Origin: Nocardia transvalensis | GTDB lineage: Bacteria; Actinomycetota; Actinomycetes; Mycobacteriales; Mycobacteriaceae | Direction of reading: 5' to 3' | DNA: 64,000 nt | Assembly: GCF_015477765.1 (NCBI RefSeq) | Contig: NZ_JADLQQ010000002.1 | Location: 124,001-188,000 of the forward strand | Shown: in pieces, positions 55,028 to 63,163 of the stretch | Numbering within the stretch: position 1 is the first letter of the stretch | Layout of the letters: every line of letters begins with the position of its first letter | Made by a program: the position numbers and the translations under genes | Notes under the pieces: model-generated | The model's database searches: none | Seen by the model: only the letters and a program-made list of their open reading frames with translations | What the model was told of the DNA's origin: nothing

Positions 55028-56086
55028 CTAACGGCCTTGGAGTGATTCGACGTTGTCGCCGAAGGTCCAGCCGCGGGAACCGTCCCAGTTGATGGACCAG
55101 GTCATCAGGCCCTTCAAGACGTTGCCGGAGCCGGTGCCGTAGTTGTTCCAGGCTTGTGCGACCAGATTCGGGGACATGTAGCCGCCGCCGGCGCCGGGCT
55201 GGGCCGGTAGGCCGGGGGCCTGCTTGTCGTAGGGGACGGTGATCGTGGTGCCCTGGATGGTCAGGCCCTTGTTCAGGCAGTCGGTCTGCGCGATGAAACC
55301 GCGGACGGTCCCGGCTTGGTAGGAGTCGCCGGAGCAGCCGTACATCTCGCCGTTGTAGTACTGCATGTTGAGCCACCAGAGGCGGCCGTTGTCCGCGTAC
55401 TTCTTGATGATCGGCAGGTAGGCGCCCCAGATCGAACCGTAGGTGACGCTGCCGCCGGTGACGTAGGCGGTTTCGGGCGCCATGGTCAGGCCGAAGCCCG
55501 CGGGCATCTGCGCGAGGACGCCGTCGATGATCCGCACCAGATTGGCCTGCGAGGTCGACAGCCTGGTGATGTCGCCGCTGCCGACGAGGCCGGTCTCCAG
55601 GTCGATGTCGATGCCGTCGAAGTTGTACTGCTTCAGGATCGGCACGATGGTCGCGACGAATCGGTCGGCGACCGCAGGGGAGCTGAGGTCGATGCCGGCC
55701 GCCGCGCCGCCGATGGACATGAGGATGGTCGCACCGGCCGCCTTGGCCTGACACATCTCCGCCGGGGTCGCGACCTTGACGGTCGGGCTCATCCCGTCCT
55801 CCCACCGCGCGGTGCCATCCGACTCGATGACCGGGAACGCCGCGTTGATGACGTTGTAGCCGTGGTCGGCGATGCGGGCGTCGGTGATCGGAATCCAGCC
55901 CATGCCCGGGTGGACGCTCGAGTTGTCCCAGTTCTCCCAATAGCCCTGCAGCACTTTGCCTGCCGGGCGCGGTTTGATCGCGCACGCGGTGCTGTCGTTC
56001 GGCGCCGCGGCGACCGGCGCCAGCGCAGTGAGGCCCAGCGCGATTCCCAGCACGATCCCTGCCAGACGCCCCCGTCGACCTCTCAT
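55028..56086 (-). CDS. Secreted GH18 chitinase-like protein
   Basis: A 352-residue secreted glycoside hydrolase family 18 protein. The signal peptide (LAGIVLGIALGLTALAPVAAA) is followed by KVLQGYWENWDNSS, ILMSIGGAAAGIDL and the catalytic motif FDGIDIDLE with the acid Glu at about residue 164. LMTWSINWDGSRGW is the C-terminal barrel strand with the conserved Trp. It should hydrolyse chitin or related beta-1,4-GlcNAc polymers. There is no separate binding domain. Confidence 0.93.
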   Translation of the reverse strand: MRGRRGRLAGIVLGIALGLTALAPVAAAPNDSTACAIKPRPAGKVLQGYWENWDNSSVHPGMGWIPITDARIADHGYNVINAAFPVIESDGTARWEDGMSPTVKVATPAEMCQAKAAGATILMSIGGAAAGIDLSSPAVADRFVATIVPILKQYNFDGIDIDLETGLVGSGDITRLSTSQANLVRIIDGVLAQMPAGFGLTMAPETAYVTGGSVTYGSIWGAYLPIIKKYADNGRLWWLNMQYYNGEMYGCSGDSYQAGTVRGFIAQTDCLNKGLTIQGTTITVPYDKQAPGLPAQPGAGGGYMSPNLVAQAWNNYGTGSGNVLKGLMTWSINWDGSRGWTFGDNVESLQGR

Positions 56087-56385
56087 GGTCCCGCTCCTAT
56101 CACCCGAGCCCGACACAACAATCATGCGGCTGAGCGGCATTGTGCGACGGCTGAATCCGCACGCCGACAGGGGGATTCGCGACGGAGTAGGGGGTCGGAA
56201 TTCGGTCCGGGGCCCTCGGCTGGATTCCGAACGGAGTAGATGATCGGAGTCGCACCGGCACCCGCGTCGACATACCTGTCCGTGCTGGTAATCGGGTAGT
56301 GCGGTACTCGTGCGGGAACGGGTGGGGCGGACGGAAACTGAATATCTCACGGTGAGGGTCGGGTGTATCCAGGAGAGGACCAGAG

Positions 56386-57486
56386 ATGACCAACCCGCTC
56401 AGCTATGAAGAATTGGAACGCAGAGAGTCGATCGCGGCAGATCCGCCGTCGGATGTGACGATCGAAGTCGTTCTCGCCGAAGCCGAAGCGGTGACCGGCG
56501 ATGAGGTCAGCGTGCAGCGCGATGAGCGCACGACGCGGGTTGTGGGTCGGGTCGGCGTCGGGGGCTGGCCCGACACCCGCGACCGTCTTCGTCCCGAAGC
56601 GGTGCAGTTGACGAGAACCGACCTTGCCGAGCGCGGGCCGGTGAACGAGCTGCCCGGGTACCGCCCCGGAGGCGTCGAGACCGTTTTCCGGCCGCAACGC
56701 GCACCGCATGTCTGGCGAGACGTGCCGACCGGAGAGAAGCCGCGCAAGCGGGGCGGCTCGATCTTCGACGCCGACGACCGGTACCTGTTCCAGGACGAAT
56801 CCTTCCCGTGGCGAACCACCGGCAGAGTCGCCACGGCCGGCGGCTGGGGGTCGGGAACGGTGATCGGGCCACGCCATGTGCTCACCGCGAGCCATGTCGT
56901 GGACTGGCGCCGCGATCCCCAAGGCAACATCGGCTGGATCAACTTCACCCCCGCCTACTACGACGGGCGCGGTCCATGGGGCACGTTCTACGCAACGAAT
57001 GTCGTGTACTGGGTCGAGAACCCCGGCACCATGACCGACGACCAGACCGCGTTCGATTACGCGGTGCTGGTGTTCAGCGAACGCATCGGCGACGTCACCG
57101 GTTTCGCGGGTTTCCGGGCCTATGACACCGGCTGGAACGGCGGGTCCTACTGGCAGTCGATCGGTTATCCGGGGGAGCGGGCGAGCGGTGAACGGCCCGC
57201 GTACGAGGGCAACGGTGCCGTGCGCACCACCTCGTCACATTCGACGGCCGGGCAGACCGGTTACGTCATGGGCCACGCCAAAGATTTCACTCCCGGCCAG
57301 TCCGGCGGCCCCGCATGGGGGTGGTGGGACGGCGAACCCTGGCCGCGCGTGGTCGGTGTCGGCAGCACGATCGGCGACACGGTCGTGAAGCAGTCGTCCA
57401 CCGTCACCACGTCGAACGACAACGAATACGGCGGCGGCCCAGCCCTCTCCGTCTTGATCGACTGGGCACGCACCAACCATCCGTAA
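56386..57486 (+). CDS. Trypsin-like serine protease without signal peptide
   Basis: A 366-residue protein. The chymotrypsin-fold domain (residues about 135-360) has GSGTVIGPRHVLTASHVV (His), DDQTAFDYAVLVF (Asp) and DFTPGQSGGPAWGW (Ser), resembling glutamyl endopeptidase/V8-like proteases. About 130 N-terminal residues (acidic, then GRVGVGGWPDTRDRLRP) may be a propeptide. No signal peptide or lipobox is visible from the ATG, which follows AGGAGAGG. It is either intracellular or exported by another route. No operon partner. Confidence 0.88.
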   Translation: MTNPLSYEELERRESIAADPPSDVTIEVVLAEAEAVTGDEVSVQRDERTTRVVGRVGVGGWPDTRDRLRPEAVQLTRTDLAERGPVNELPGYRPGGVETVFRPQRAPHVWRDVPTGEKPRKRGGSIFDADDRYLFQDESFPWRTTGRVATAGGWGSGTVIGPRHVLTASHVVDWRRDPQGNIGWINFTPAYYDGRGPWGTFYATNVVYWVENPGTMTDDQTAFDYAVLVFSERIGDVTGFAGFRAYDTGWNGGSYWQSIGYPGERASGERPAYEGNGAVRTTSSHSTAGQTGYVMGHAKDFTPGQSGGPAWGWWDGEPWPRVVGVGSTIGDTVVKQSSTVTTSNDNEYGGGPALSVLIDWARTNHP

Positions 57487-57505
57487 CCGTCAGGTCGGGC
57501 CGGTG

Positions 57506-58132
57506 TCAGCCGAGCAGTTCACGGGCGAGGGTTTCGGTCCACCACCGCTCGACCCGGTCCGGTGACCAGCCGCGTTCGACGGTCAGAGTGGTGTAGACGT
57601 CGATATTGCACAGCGCGGCGTAGATGTCGACGGCAGTAGGCAACTCGAGGCCCGGGCGGAGGGTTCCCCCGGGCCACGAGGAGAACACCTGAACGCGCGT
57701 CCGGTCGGCCACGCGCCTGCCCTGCTCGTACACAGCGGCCAAGTCGGGTTCGGCGCGGCCGGCCTCGCGCACCAGGACGATGAGATCGCCTGCGCGCTCG
57801 AACAATCGGCGGTCGTAGCCGACCATCCCGGCGAGTTGACGCTCGGGATCGGAGGTGGCTTCCAGCTCGGCGACCATCCGGGCCGGGTCGGCGGCGAGGT
57901 CGGCCGCGTCGACCAGGGCTCGGACCAAGCCCTTCTTGCTCTCGTAGGCCGCGTAGACGGTGGGCACGGACACGCCTGCCTCCCGCGCCACGTCGCGCAC
58001 CGTCGTCGCCGACCACCCTCGGGAGACGAACAACCGCCGAGCGGCGTCGGCGATCTCGGCGTGCGTCTGCTTGGCCTGCGCCATCCGGCGCAGCGAGTCG
58101 TAGCGCCGCCGTCCCGTTCCCGAATCCATCAT
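57506..58132 (-). CDS. TetR-family regulator
   Basis: A 208-residue TetR repressor. HAEIADAARRLFVSRGWSAT, TVRDVAREAGVSVPTVYAAYESK is the N-terminal helix-turn-helix, and the rest is the ligand-binding helical domain. It is divergent from a membrane-protein gene with 65 bases between starts and probably regulates both. TGAGGAGG precedes tandem ATG codons. Confidence 0.93.
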   Translation of the reverse strand: MMDSGTGRRRYDSLRRMAQAKQTHAEIADAARRLFVSRGWSATTVRDVAREAGVSVPTVYAAYESKKGLVRALVDAADLAADPARMVAELEATSDPERQLAGMVGYDRRLFERAGDLIVLVREAGRAEPDLAAVYEQGRRVADRTRVQVFSSWPGGTLRPGLELPTAVDIYAALCNIDVYTTLTVERGWSPDRVERWWTETLARELLG

Positions 58133-58197
58133 TGCCTCCTCAGCCTACCGTGCATATATTCATTATAGTTAGCGTAAAACCAAATGAGGAAGATGAG

Positions 58198-58857
58198 GTG
58201 GGCTCGGTGAGCTTCACTACCTGGGCGGGTCTGGGCGGGTTCGGCTTCGTGCTGTTCGCGGTCGCCCTCAACGTCGTCTACGTCCGTGGTGGATTGCCGA
58301 TTCCGGGTTCGGGCAAGAACTTCGACGCCGGTGTCGAGGCCTACGGTGTCGTCGGTGAGGCGCTGAAGAAGCCATCGGTGGCCGCCCCTGCCGGATGGTT
58401 GTTCACCACCGTCTTCGCCGCGGGATTGCTGTCGGTGCTGTGGCGCGGCGGGTCGGGACCGGAGGCGTGGGCGCTGGTCGGTTTCGGGGGAGTCCTGATG
58501 CAGAACGCCACGTTCACGTGCATCGAAGCGCTGCGGTTCGGCATGGCCTCGGCCGCCGAGCGCAATCGTGATTCAATGGCGGGGTTGTGGAGCCTGAGCA
58601 ACGTGCTGTTCGGGTTCAACCAGGTTTTCCTGGCGATCGCGCTGCTCGGCTTCAGCATCGCCGGATCGAGCGCCGACTTCATTCCCGTGTGGCACGCGTG
58701 GCTCGGATACCTCAGTGCCGCACTGCTTTTCGTCTCTTCGACCACCAGTCCGTACAACGCCGAGGGGACCGGTCGCACCGCACTCATCGGTCTCATCGGC
58801 TGGCTCGGCTGGGCCGGGTGGATTATCGCCTGCAGCGTCGCCCTGCTGCGCTACTAG
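58198..58857 (+). CDS. Hypothetical multi-pass membrane protein
   Basis: A 219-residue membrane protein with about six helices (AGLGGFGFVLFAVALNVVYV; AGWLFTTVFAAGLLSVL; WALVGFGGVLMQNATF; VFLAIALLGFSIAG; WLGYLSAALLFVSST; GLIGWLGWAGWIIACSVALL). No family recognised. It is divergent from a TetR gene, its likely regulator. GTG at 58198 after GAGGAAGATGAG is chosen; GTG at 58207 is nearly as good. The gap between the genes is markedly AT-rich. Confidence 0.8.
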   Translation: MGSVSFTTWAGLGGFGFVLFAVALNVVYVRGGLPIPGSGKNFDAGVEAYGVVGEALKKPSVAAPAGWLFTTVFAAGLLSVLWRGGSGPEAWALVGFGGVLMQNATFTCIEALRFGMASAAERNRDSMAGLWSLSNVLFGFNQVFLAIALLGFSIAGSSADFIPVWHAWLGYLSAALLFVSSTTSPYNAEGTGRTALIGLIGWLGWAGWIIACSVALLRY

Positions 58858-58866
58858 GCAGGGGAG

Positions 58867-59010
58867 CTATTGCTCGTCGGCTGCTTCCTCGCCGCTGCGC
58901 AACGCCTTGTCGAGCTCCTGGCGGAGCCGGGCGGCGGTCTGTTCGTCGCCCGCGTCCTCGGCGGTGGTGATGTCCTGGCGGAGCTGGGCGATGATGTCCC
59001 GGAAAGCCAC
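58867..59010 (-). CDS. Small coiled-coil-like protein, 47 aa
   Basis: A short gene of 47 codons. The product MAFRDIIAQLRQDITTAEDA continues as GDEQTAARLRQELDKALRSG and is strongly helical with heptad-like Leu and Ala spacing. The GTG start follows GTAGGAAACA, a good ribosome site. It is convergent with the membrane-protein gene by 9 bases and divergent from 59123. No family is recognised; composition and start signal support it. Confidence 0.65.
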   Translation of the reverse strand: MAFRDIIAQLRQDITTAEDAGDEQTAARLRQELDKALRSGEEAADEQ

Positions 59011-59122
59011 TGTTTCCTACCCTTCTCTTGTCGTGGGCCTACGGTCTGTGGATGTCCGATCCGTCAAGATCGAAACCGACCGGAGCCTGGGCTGTCACGG
59101 CACGTCGCCGTATTCTGCGACT

Positions 59123-59536
59123 GTGGCCGTGAATTCGGCGAAAACGGTGCGCATACCCCGGCGGCGGGCCCTGGTGGTCGTGATGTGGCTGTGCCTGGCC
59201 GGGCTCGGGGCGAGTACCGGGCCGTTCACGGGCGCGGCCACCGCACTGGTGCTGATTCCCTCCGGTGTGCTGCTGATACTCGCGCTGCGTCGGCCGACGG
59301 CCGATATCGTGCCGACGCCGCGGCTGCGGCGGGGTGTGCGCGTTTGGTCGGCGCTGCTGGTCGCGCTGGTGATGTGGGAGACGTTCGCCTATCTCCGCCA
59401 GCCGGACCGGCTGCATTCGAACAGGGAACATCCCACGCTGTCGACCCTGCTGGATCCAGGGCTGCAGGACGGGCCGCTCCGGTTCGCGGGATGGCTGGCG
59501 TGGCTGTGGGTCGGCTGGTGGCTGGTGCGGCGATGA
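59123..59536 (+). CDS. Hypothetical membrane protein paired with DUF6186
   Basis: A 137-residue membrane protein with three or four helices (ALVVVMWLCLAGLGAS; GAATALVLIPSGVLLILAL; VWSALLVALVMWETFAYL; FAGWLAWLWVGWWLV). It overlaps by 4 bases (ATGA) the DUF6186 gene, and such pairs recur in actinobacteria. Function unknown. GTG at 59123 or 59129 are possible starts. Confidence 0.78.
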   Translation: MAVNSAKTVRIPRRRALVVVMWLCLAGLGASTGPFTGAATALVLIPSGVLLILALRRPTADIVPTPRLRRGVRVWSALLVALVMWETFAYLRQPDRLHSNREHPTLSTLLDPGLQDGPLRFAGWLAWLWVGWWLVRR

Positions 59537-59730
59537 GCGAACGAGTCGTCATCATCGCGGGATTCGTTGTGCTGCTGGTGATTACGCTAGGCACCCTCCT
59601 CGTGACGCACCTGAGGGACGGCGTGGCGAGGCTCGGCGAAACGATCGCCTACCTGACCCGGACGCGGGCCGCGACCGTAGTCGCGATCCTGATGTGGGGC
59701 TGGATCGGCTGGCATTTCCTCGCTCGATAG
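59533..59730 (+). CDS. DUF6186 membrane protein
   Basis: A 65-residue protein with two helices: VVIIAGFVVLLVITLGTLLV and a C-terminal TRTRAATVVAILMWGWIGWH. The R-T-R-A...W-G-W-x-G-W-H-F end is characteristic of DUF6186. Function unknown. Translation is coupled to the preceding gene by ATGA overlap. It ends one base before the convergent sigma-factor gene. Confidence 0.82.
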   Translation: MSERVVIIAGFVVLLVITLGTLLVTHLRDGVARLGETIAYLTRTRAATVVAILMWGWIGWHFLAR

Positions 59731-60624
59731 TCAGTCGATGATCGAGGTGAGGTCGAGGCGGGAGAGGCGGTCCGGGTCGGAGAGGATATCGATCTCGGCG
59801 ATCCGGTTGTCGACGACGGTGAAGCTCATGATCGAGACGAGCGCCCCGTCGGCGGTGTTGACCAGGCCGGAGATGCCGTTGACCAGAACGGGATGGGTCG
59901 TGCAGCGCAGGGCCATGCGCTGGAAGGTCTCGGCTTGGCCCGCGACATCGGCCGCGCCGCGCAGCACCCGCATTCCGCCCGGCAGGGCGGCGCCCGCATC
60001 GGCACGCAGCACCACGTCGGGATCGAGAATTGTCAGCAGGGCGTCGAAGTCGCCGTCGCGCGCCGCGGCCAGGAAGGCGTCGACGACGCGGCGCTGGCGG
60101 GGCAGGTCGGTGTCGGGGACGGGAACCTCGCCCTGGATGCGCCGGCGCGCCTGGCTGGCCAGCTTTTTCGCGGTCTGCGGCGTGCGGTCGACGATGGGGG
60201 CGATCTGCTCGAAAGGCAGGGCGAACATGTCGTGCAGGACGAATGCCAGACGCTGTGCCGGGCTCAGCGATTCGAGCACCACGAGCAGCGCCATGCCGAT
60301 CGAATCGGCAAGCAGCACTTGCTGTTCCGGATTCGCCTCACTGTCTCGGGTGATGACCGGGTCGGGCAGGTGATGCGGCTCGAGCGGTTCCTCGTGGCGA
60401 GTCCTGCGCGAGCGCAGCATGTCCAGGCACACTCGGCCGACGACCGTCGTCAGCCAGCCGCCGAGGTTGTCGATGTCGTCGGCGCCGGTGCCCGCCAACC
60501 GCAGCCACGCCTCCTGTACCGCGTCGTCGGCCTCGGTGAGCGAGCCGAGCATCCGGTACGCGACCGCCCTCAGATGGTCGCGGTGGTTCTCGAACCGGTC
60601 GGCCAGAAACTCGAGCTCGTTCAC
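59731..60624 (-). CDS. ECF sigma factor with SnoaL-like C-terminal domain (ECF41/SigJ type)
   Basis: A 297-residue ECF sigma factor. Region 2 (AYRMLGSLTEADDAVQEAWL) and region 4 (LSPAQRLAFVLHDMFALPFE, then IVDRTPQTAKKLASQARRRI) are followed by an NTF2/SnoaL-like domain that in ECF41 proteins acts as built-in regulator. ECF41 genes typically neighbour carboxymuconolactone-decarboxylase-like genes, as here. GTG at 60624 after GAGAGGAC is chosen; TTG at 60657 is possible. A strong hairpin upstream separates it from the DoxX gene. Confidence 0.92.
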   Translation of the reverse strand: MNELEFLADRFENHRDHLRAVAYRMLGSLTEADDAVQEAWLRLAGTGADDIDNLGGWLTTVVGRVCLDMLRSRRTRHEEPLEPHHLPDPVITRDSEANPEQQVLLADSIGMALLVVLESLSPAQRLAFVLHDMFALPFEQIAPIVDRTPQTAKKLASQARRRIQGEVPVPDTDLPRQRRVVDAFLAAARDGDFDALLTILDPDVVLRADAGAALPGGMRVLRGAADVAGQAETFQRMALRCTTHPVLVNGISGLVNTADGALVSIMSFTVVDNRIAEIDILSDPDRLSRLDLTSIID

Positions 60625-60674
60625 GGATGTCCTCTCGGGTGAATGCGTCGATGACAATTGTCACTGGTGCCGGA

Positions 60675-60708
60675 GATGCGGGGCGGCCCTCATCCGCCGC
60701 CCCGCATC
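60675..60708. terminator. Perfect 12-bp-stem hairpin
   Basis: GATGCGGGGCGG / CCGCCCCGCATC arms (60675-60686, 60697-60708) with a 10-nt loop, between the DoxX stop and the sigma-factor start. It may end or attenuate the DoxX transcript. Confidence 0.65.
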
Positions 60709-60773
60709 CGTCAGGCGACTATCCGGTGGTCGTCCACTGATCTTCCGGCGCCCGTTTCCGACGTTTTCGGCGG

Positions 60774-61157
60774 CTAGGGCTTCTGCAGTTCCCGAGCAGC
60801 CAATGCGCTGGCTACGAATACCAAGGGCATCGCCCACTTGTCGGGTTTGTCGCCGACCGCGGCATGGGATGCGGCCGCGCCGCCGTAGACGAAAACCAGT
60901 CCGGCGTAGGCCCATTCCTTCGTCCGGGGGTGTCCCGGCGTGACGAGCGCGGCGACCGCTGCGAGTTTGGCCGCGCCGAGGATGGTGGCGAAGTACATCG
61001 GATATCCCAGGTGATCCATGACCTCCCGGACGAGACGGACACGCGCCAGATCCCAGTACGAACCCACCGCGGTCTCGGCCAGCAGGACGGTGGCGGGAAC
61101 CCACCGGGCGGCCGTCAGCAGCCGCGAGCGACGCCGCGATGTCGCAAGACTGGTCAT
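60774..61157 (-). CDS. DoxX-like membrane protein
   Basis: A 127-residue protein with four predicted helices of the DoxX-like family: WVPATVLLAETAVGSYWDLA, LGYPMYFATILGAAKLAAVA, WAYAGLVFVYGGAAASH and a C-terminal VFVASALAARE. Function uncertain; DoxX proteins are linked to redox and thiol homeostasis. Its ATG overlaps the stop of the upstream carboxymuconolactone-decarboxylase-like gene by 4 bases. Confidence 0.9.
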   Translation of the reverse strand: MTSLATSRRRSRLLTAARWVPATVLLAETAVGSYWDLARVRLVREVMDHLGYPMYFATILGAAKLAAVAALVTPGHPRTKEWAYAGLVFVYGGAAASHAAVGDKPDKWAMPLVFVASALAARELQKP

Positions 61158-61639
61158 GAGTTCTCCAAAACGCCGTTGTCCCAGATCTGCCCGGCCGGTT
61201 CGCGAACGACGTTGTTGACGATGTTGAACATCGTTCCGCCGGCGAGCCAGAGCAGCAGTGCCGCGCGCTGCCGCTCGTCGTAATGGCGCGACAGCTCCTC
61301 CCAGAGTTCGTCGGACACCATGTCACCGCCGCTGTGCGCCATACCCGTGATGGCCTCGGCGAATGCCAGGGCGGCCCGTTCTGCGTCGTCGAAGTACGGC
61401 GAATCGCGCCATGCGGCGACGGTGGCGAGCTTGTCGTCGGCGATGCCCTCCTTCTTCGCCAACTGGACCTCGGCCCACAGGCAGGCGCTGCCTCCGTTGA
61501 TCTGGCTGGCGCGCATTGCGGCGATCGCCAAAGTCGAACGGGGAATGTCGATTCCGAGAACGGCCTTTTCCAGGGCGACCGGAATGCCCTGCCCTGCCTT
61601 GGGCAGAAGGTAGAAGGGGTTCGTCATACGCAGGGTCAT
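61154..61639 (-). CDS. Carboxymuconolactone decarboxylase/AhpD-like protein lacking the CxxC pair
   Basis: A 161-residue CMD-fold protein (PF02627). The helix that usually reads ...INGC-x-x-C-x-x-x-H here reads SQINGGSACLWAEVQLAKKE: the first Cys is Gly and the His is Glu, leaving one Cys. So an AhpD-type thiol redox role is unlikely without compensation. AERAALAFAEAITGMAHSGG is the second conserved helix. ECF41 sigma factors often control such genes. A GGTCACC-N16-CGTC element lies about 64 bases upstream. AGGAGAA precedes the ATG. Confidence 0.9.
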   Translation of the reverse strand: MTLRMTNPFYLLPKAGQGIPVALEKAVLGIDIPRSTLAIAAMRASQINGGSACLWAEVQLAKKEGIADDKLATVAAWRDSPYFDDAERAALAFAEAITGMAHSGGDMVSDELWEELSRHYDERQRAALLLWLAGGTMFNIVNNVVREPAGQIWDNGVLENS

Positions 61640-61702
61640 GAGTGAGTTCTCCTTGGATTTGTCGGGGGCGGTCGGTTTCCGCTCGCACCTGTACGTCTCG
61701 TT

Positions 61703-61729
61703 GACGTAGCGCGGCGGCAAAAGGTGACC
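61703..61729 (-). promoter_or_regulatory. ECF41-type promoter candidate for CMD-DoxX unit
   Basis: Minus strand GGTCACC (61729-61723), 16 nt, CGTC (61706-61703). It resembles the published ECF41 target TGTCACA-N16-CGTC. An identical arrangement precedes the next gene (62936-62962). Confidence 0.6.
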
Positions 61730-61732
61730 GCG

Positions 61733-62896
61733 TCAGTGGGATCCGGTTTCCGTGGCCGCCCGATGCAGGGCGGCGGCCAAGCGGGGGTTTTCCGGAGCGT
61801 TGAATGCGAAGGCGGCCCGGCGGCGGGTGTAGCCGTAGGTGAGGCCGCTGTGCGGATCGGCGAAGCCGTCCGAGCCCGCGGATCCGGTGTGGCCGAAGGC
61901 GTGCACGCCGAGGAACGGGTACATCAGGCCCTTCGCCTCGAAGCCCACGCCATACGGTGCGTTGTCGCCGCGCACGAAATCCTTTCCGCCGGAATGGATC
62001 ATGGCGACCTGGGCGATGGTGTCCAGCTTCAGCAACGGCGCACGGCCGTCGAGTCCGGAAATGGCCGCGGCATACATCGAGGCCAGACCGGTGGCGCTGC
62101 CGACGGCACCGCCGGAGGTCTGACCGAGGCGGCGCACCTTCGTGTCGTTCGGCAGGGCCATCACATCGGCGGGGGAGAACCCGCGGTAATTGAGGTTGTA
62201 GGAGATACCGGCAAGGCTGTGCGGGTTGGGCGAGTCGGCGGCGAATGCGGCCTCCATTTCGGGGGTCGCCCGCCACGGCAGGATGCTCAGGTATCGGTGA
62301 TCCTGTTCCTCCGGCAGGCCCAGGTACACGTCCAACTCGTACGGCGCACGGATGCGCTCCTCGAACAACTCCTGGATCGTGGCGCCGGTGATTCGGCGCA
62401 CCACCTCGCCCACGATGGCATAGGTGACGAATCCGCCGTATCCGTGTCCGGTGCGGGGCGCGAAGTAAGGACGTTGTCCCACAATGCGTTCCGCGATGAC
62501 CCGGTCGTCTGCCAATTCCGCGAGGCCGAAGCCTCCGTCGACGCCGATGATCCCCGCCCGGTGCACGAGCACGTCGCGCACCGTGATGTCCCCCTTGCCG
62601 GCCGCGCCGAACTGGGGCCAGTAGTGGGCCACGGCGCGGTCGATGTCGAGGTCGCCGTCCTGAAGCAGCAGCGCCACCACCAGACCCGACGCACCCTTCG
62701 TCGACGAATGCAGACCCGTCAGCGTCTGCGCGGTCACCTCCGCTCCGGCCCACAGATCGACCACCTTGCGTCCTGTGACGAAGGCGGCCAGCTGGGCACC
62801 GGCTTCACCGTTCTCCTCGGCCACCACGGCCGCGAATTCCGCACGGACGGCATCGAATCCGTCCGCCACGGAGCCATGCACCTCGATACTGCTCAT
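61733..62896 (-). CDS. Serine beta-lactamase-fold hydrolase (esterase/EstB type)
   Basis: A 387-residue class C beta-lactamase-like protein. LHSSTKGASGLVVALLLQDG holds the S-x-x-K pair, and GYGGFVTYAIVGEVV supplies the Tyr motif as in EstB-type esterases. FGHTGSAGSDGFADP is the H-T-G third motif. No signal peptide is visible, so a cytoplasmic esterase is more likely than antibiotic resistance. GAAGGAAAA precedes the ATG. Upstream lies GGTCACC-N16-CGTC, the same as before the CMD gene, so it may belong to the ECF regulon. Confidence 0.92.
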   Translation of the reverse strand: MSSIEVHGSVADGFDAVRAEFAAVVAEENGEAGAQLAAFVTGRKVVDLWAGAEVTAQTLTGLHSSTKGASGLVVALLLQDGDLDIDRAVAHYWPQFGAAGKGDITVRDVLVHRAGIIGVDGGFGLAELADDRVIAERIVGQRPYFAPRTGHGYGGFVTYAIVGEVVRRITGATIQELFEERIRAPYELDVYLGLPEEQDHRYLSILPWRATPEMEAAFAADSPNPHSLAGISYNLNYRGFSPADVMALPNDTKVRRLGQTSGGAVGSATGLASMYAAAISGLDGRAPLLKLDTIAQVAMIHSGGKDFVRGDNAPYGVGFEAKGLMYPFLGVHAFGHTGSAGSDGFADPHSGLTYGYTRRRAAFAFNAPENPRLAAALHRAATETGSH

Positions 62897-62935
62897 GTCG
62901 TTTTCCTTCCGGCCGAATCGGTGTTCCGATGCTCT

Positions 62936-62962
62936 GACGAACCGCGGAGCCGAAAGGTGACC
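62936..62962 (-). promoter_or_regulatory. ECF41-type promoter candidate for beta-lactamase-fold gene
   Basis: Minus strand GGTCACC (62962-62956), 16 nt, CGTC (62939-62936), 40 bases before the ATG at 62896. Confidence 0.6.
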
Positions 62963-63163
62963 GGAGCGCACGAATCAGTAGATGACGGGCAGCAGCGCGA
63001 GCAGGACCGCGATGATGAGAAACTGTGATCCACCTCGAGCTCGAATGATGTTCAAGTCTTGGGTTCACATGGCTGTTTGTGTCACAGGATCGGGCTCGAT
63101 TCGGGTTACTCTACGAATGCAGGTGGGCGGAGAAGGGTGGTGGGTGTGGCGGAGGGTGCGACG

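Noticed and set aside
59052..59076. GTTT-N15-GGACAT on the minus strand before the 47-residue gene
   Set aside because: The hexamer has two mismatches at conserved positions of the -10, so support is too weak.
61733..62896. Beta-lactamase-fold gene as antibiotic resistance
   Set aside because: Motifs fit EstB-type esterases and there is no signal peptide, so a cytoplasmic esterase is more likely.
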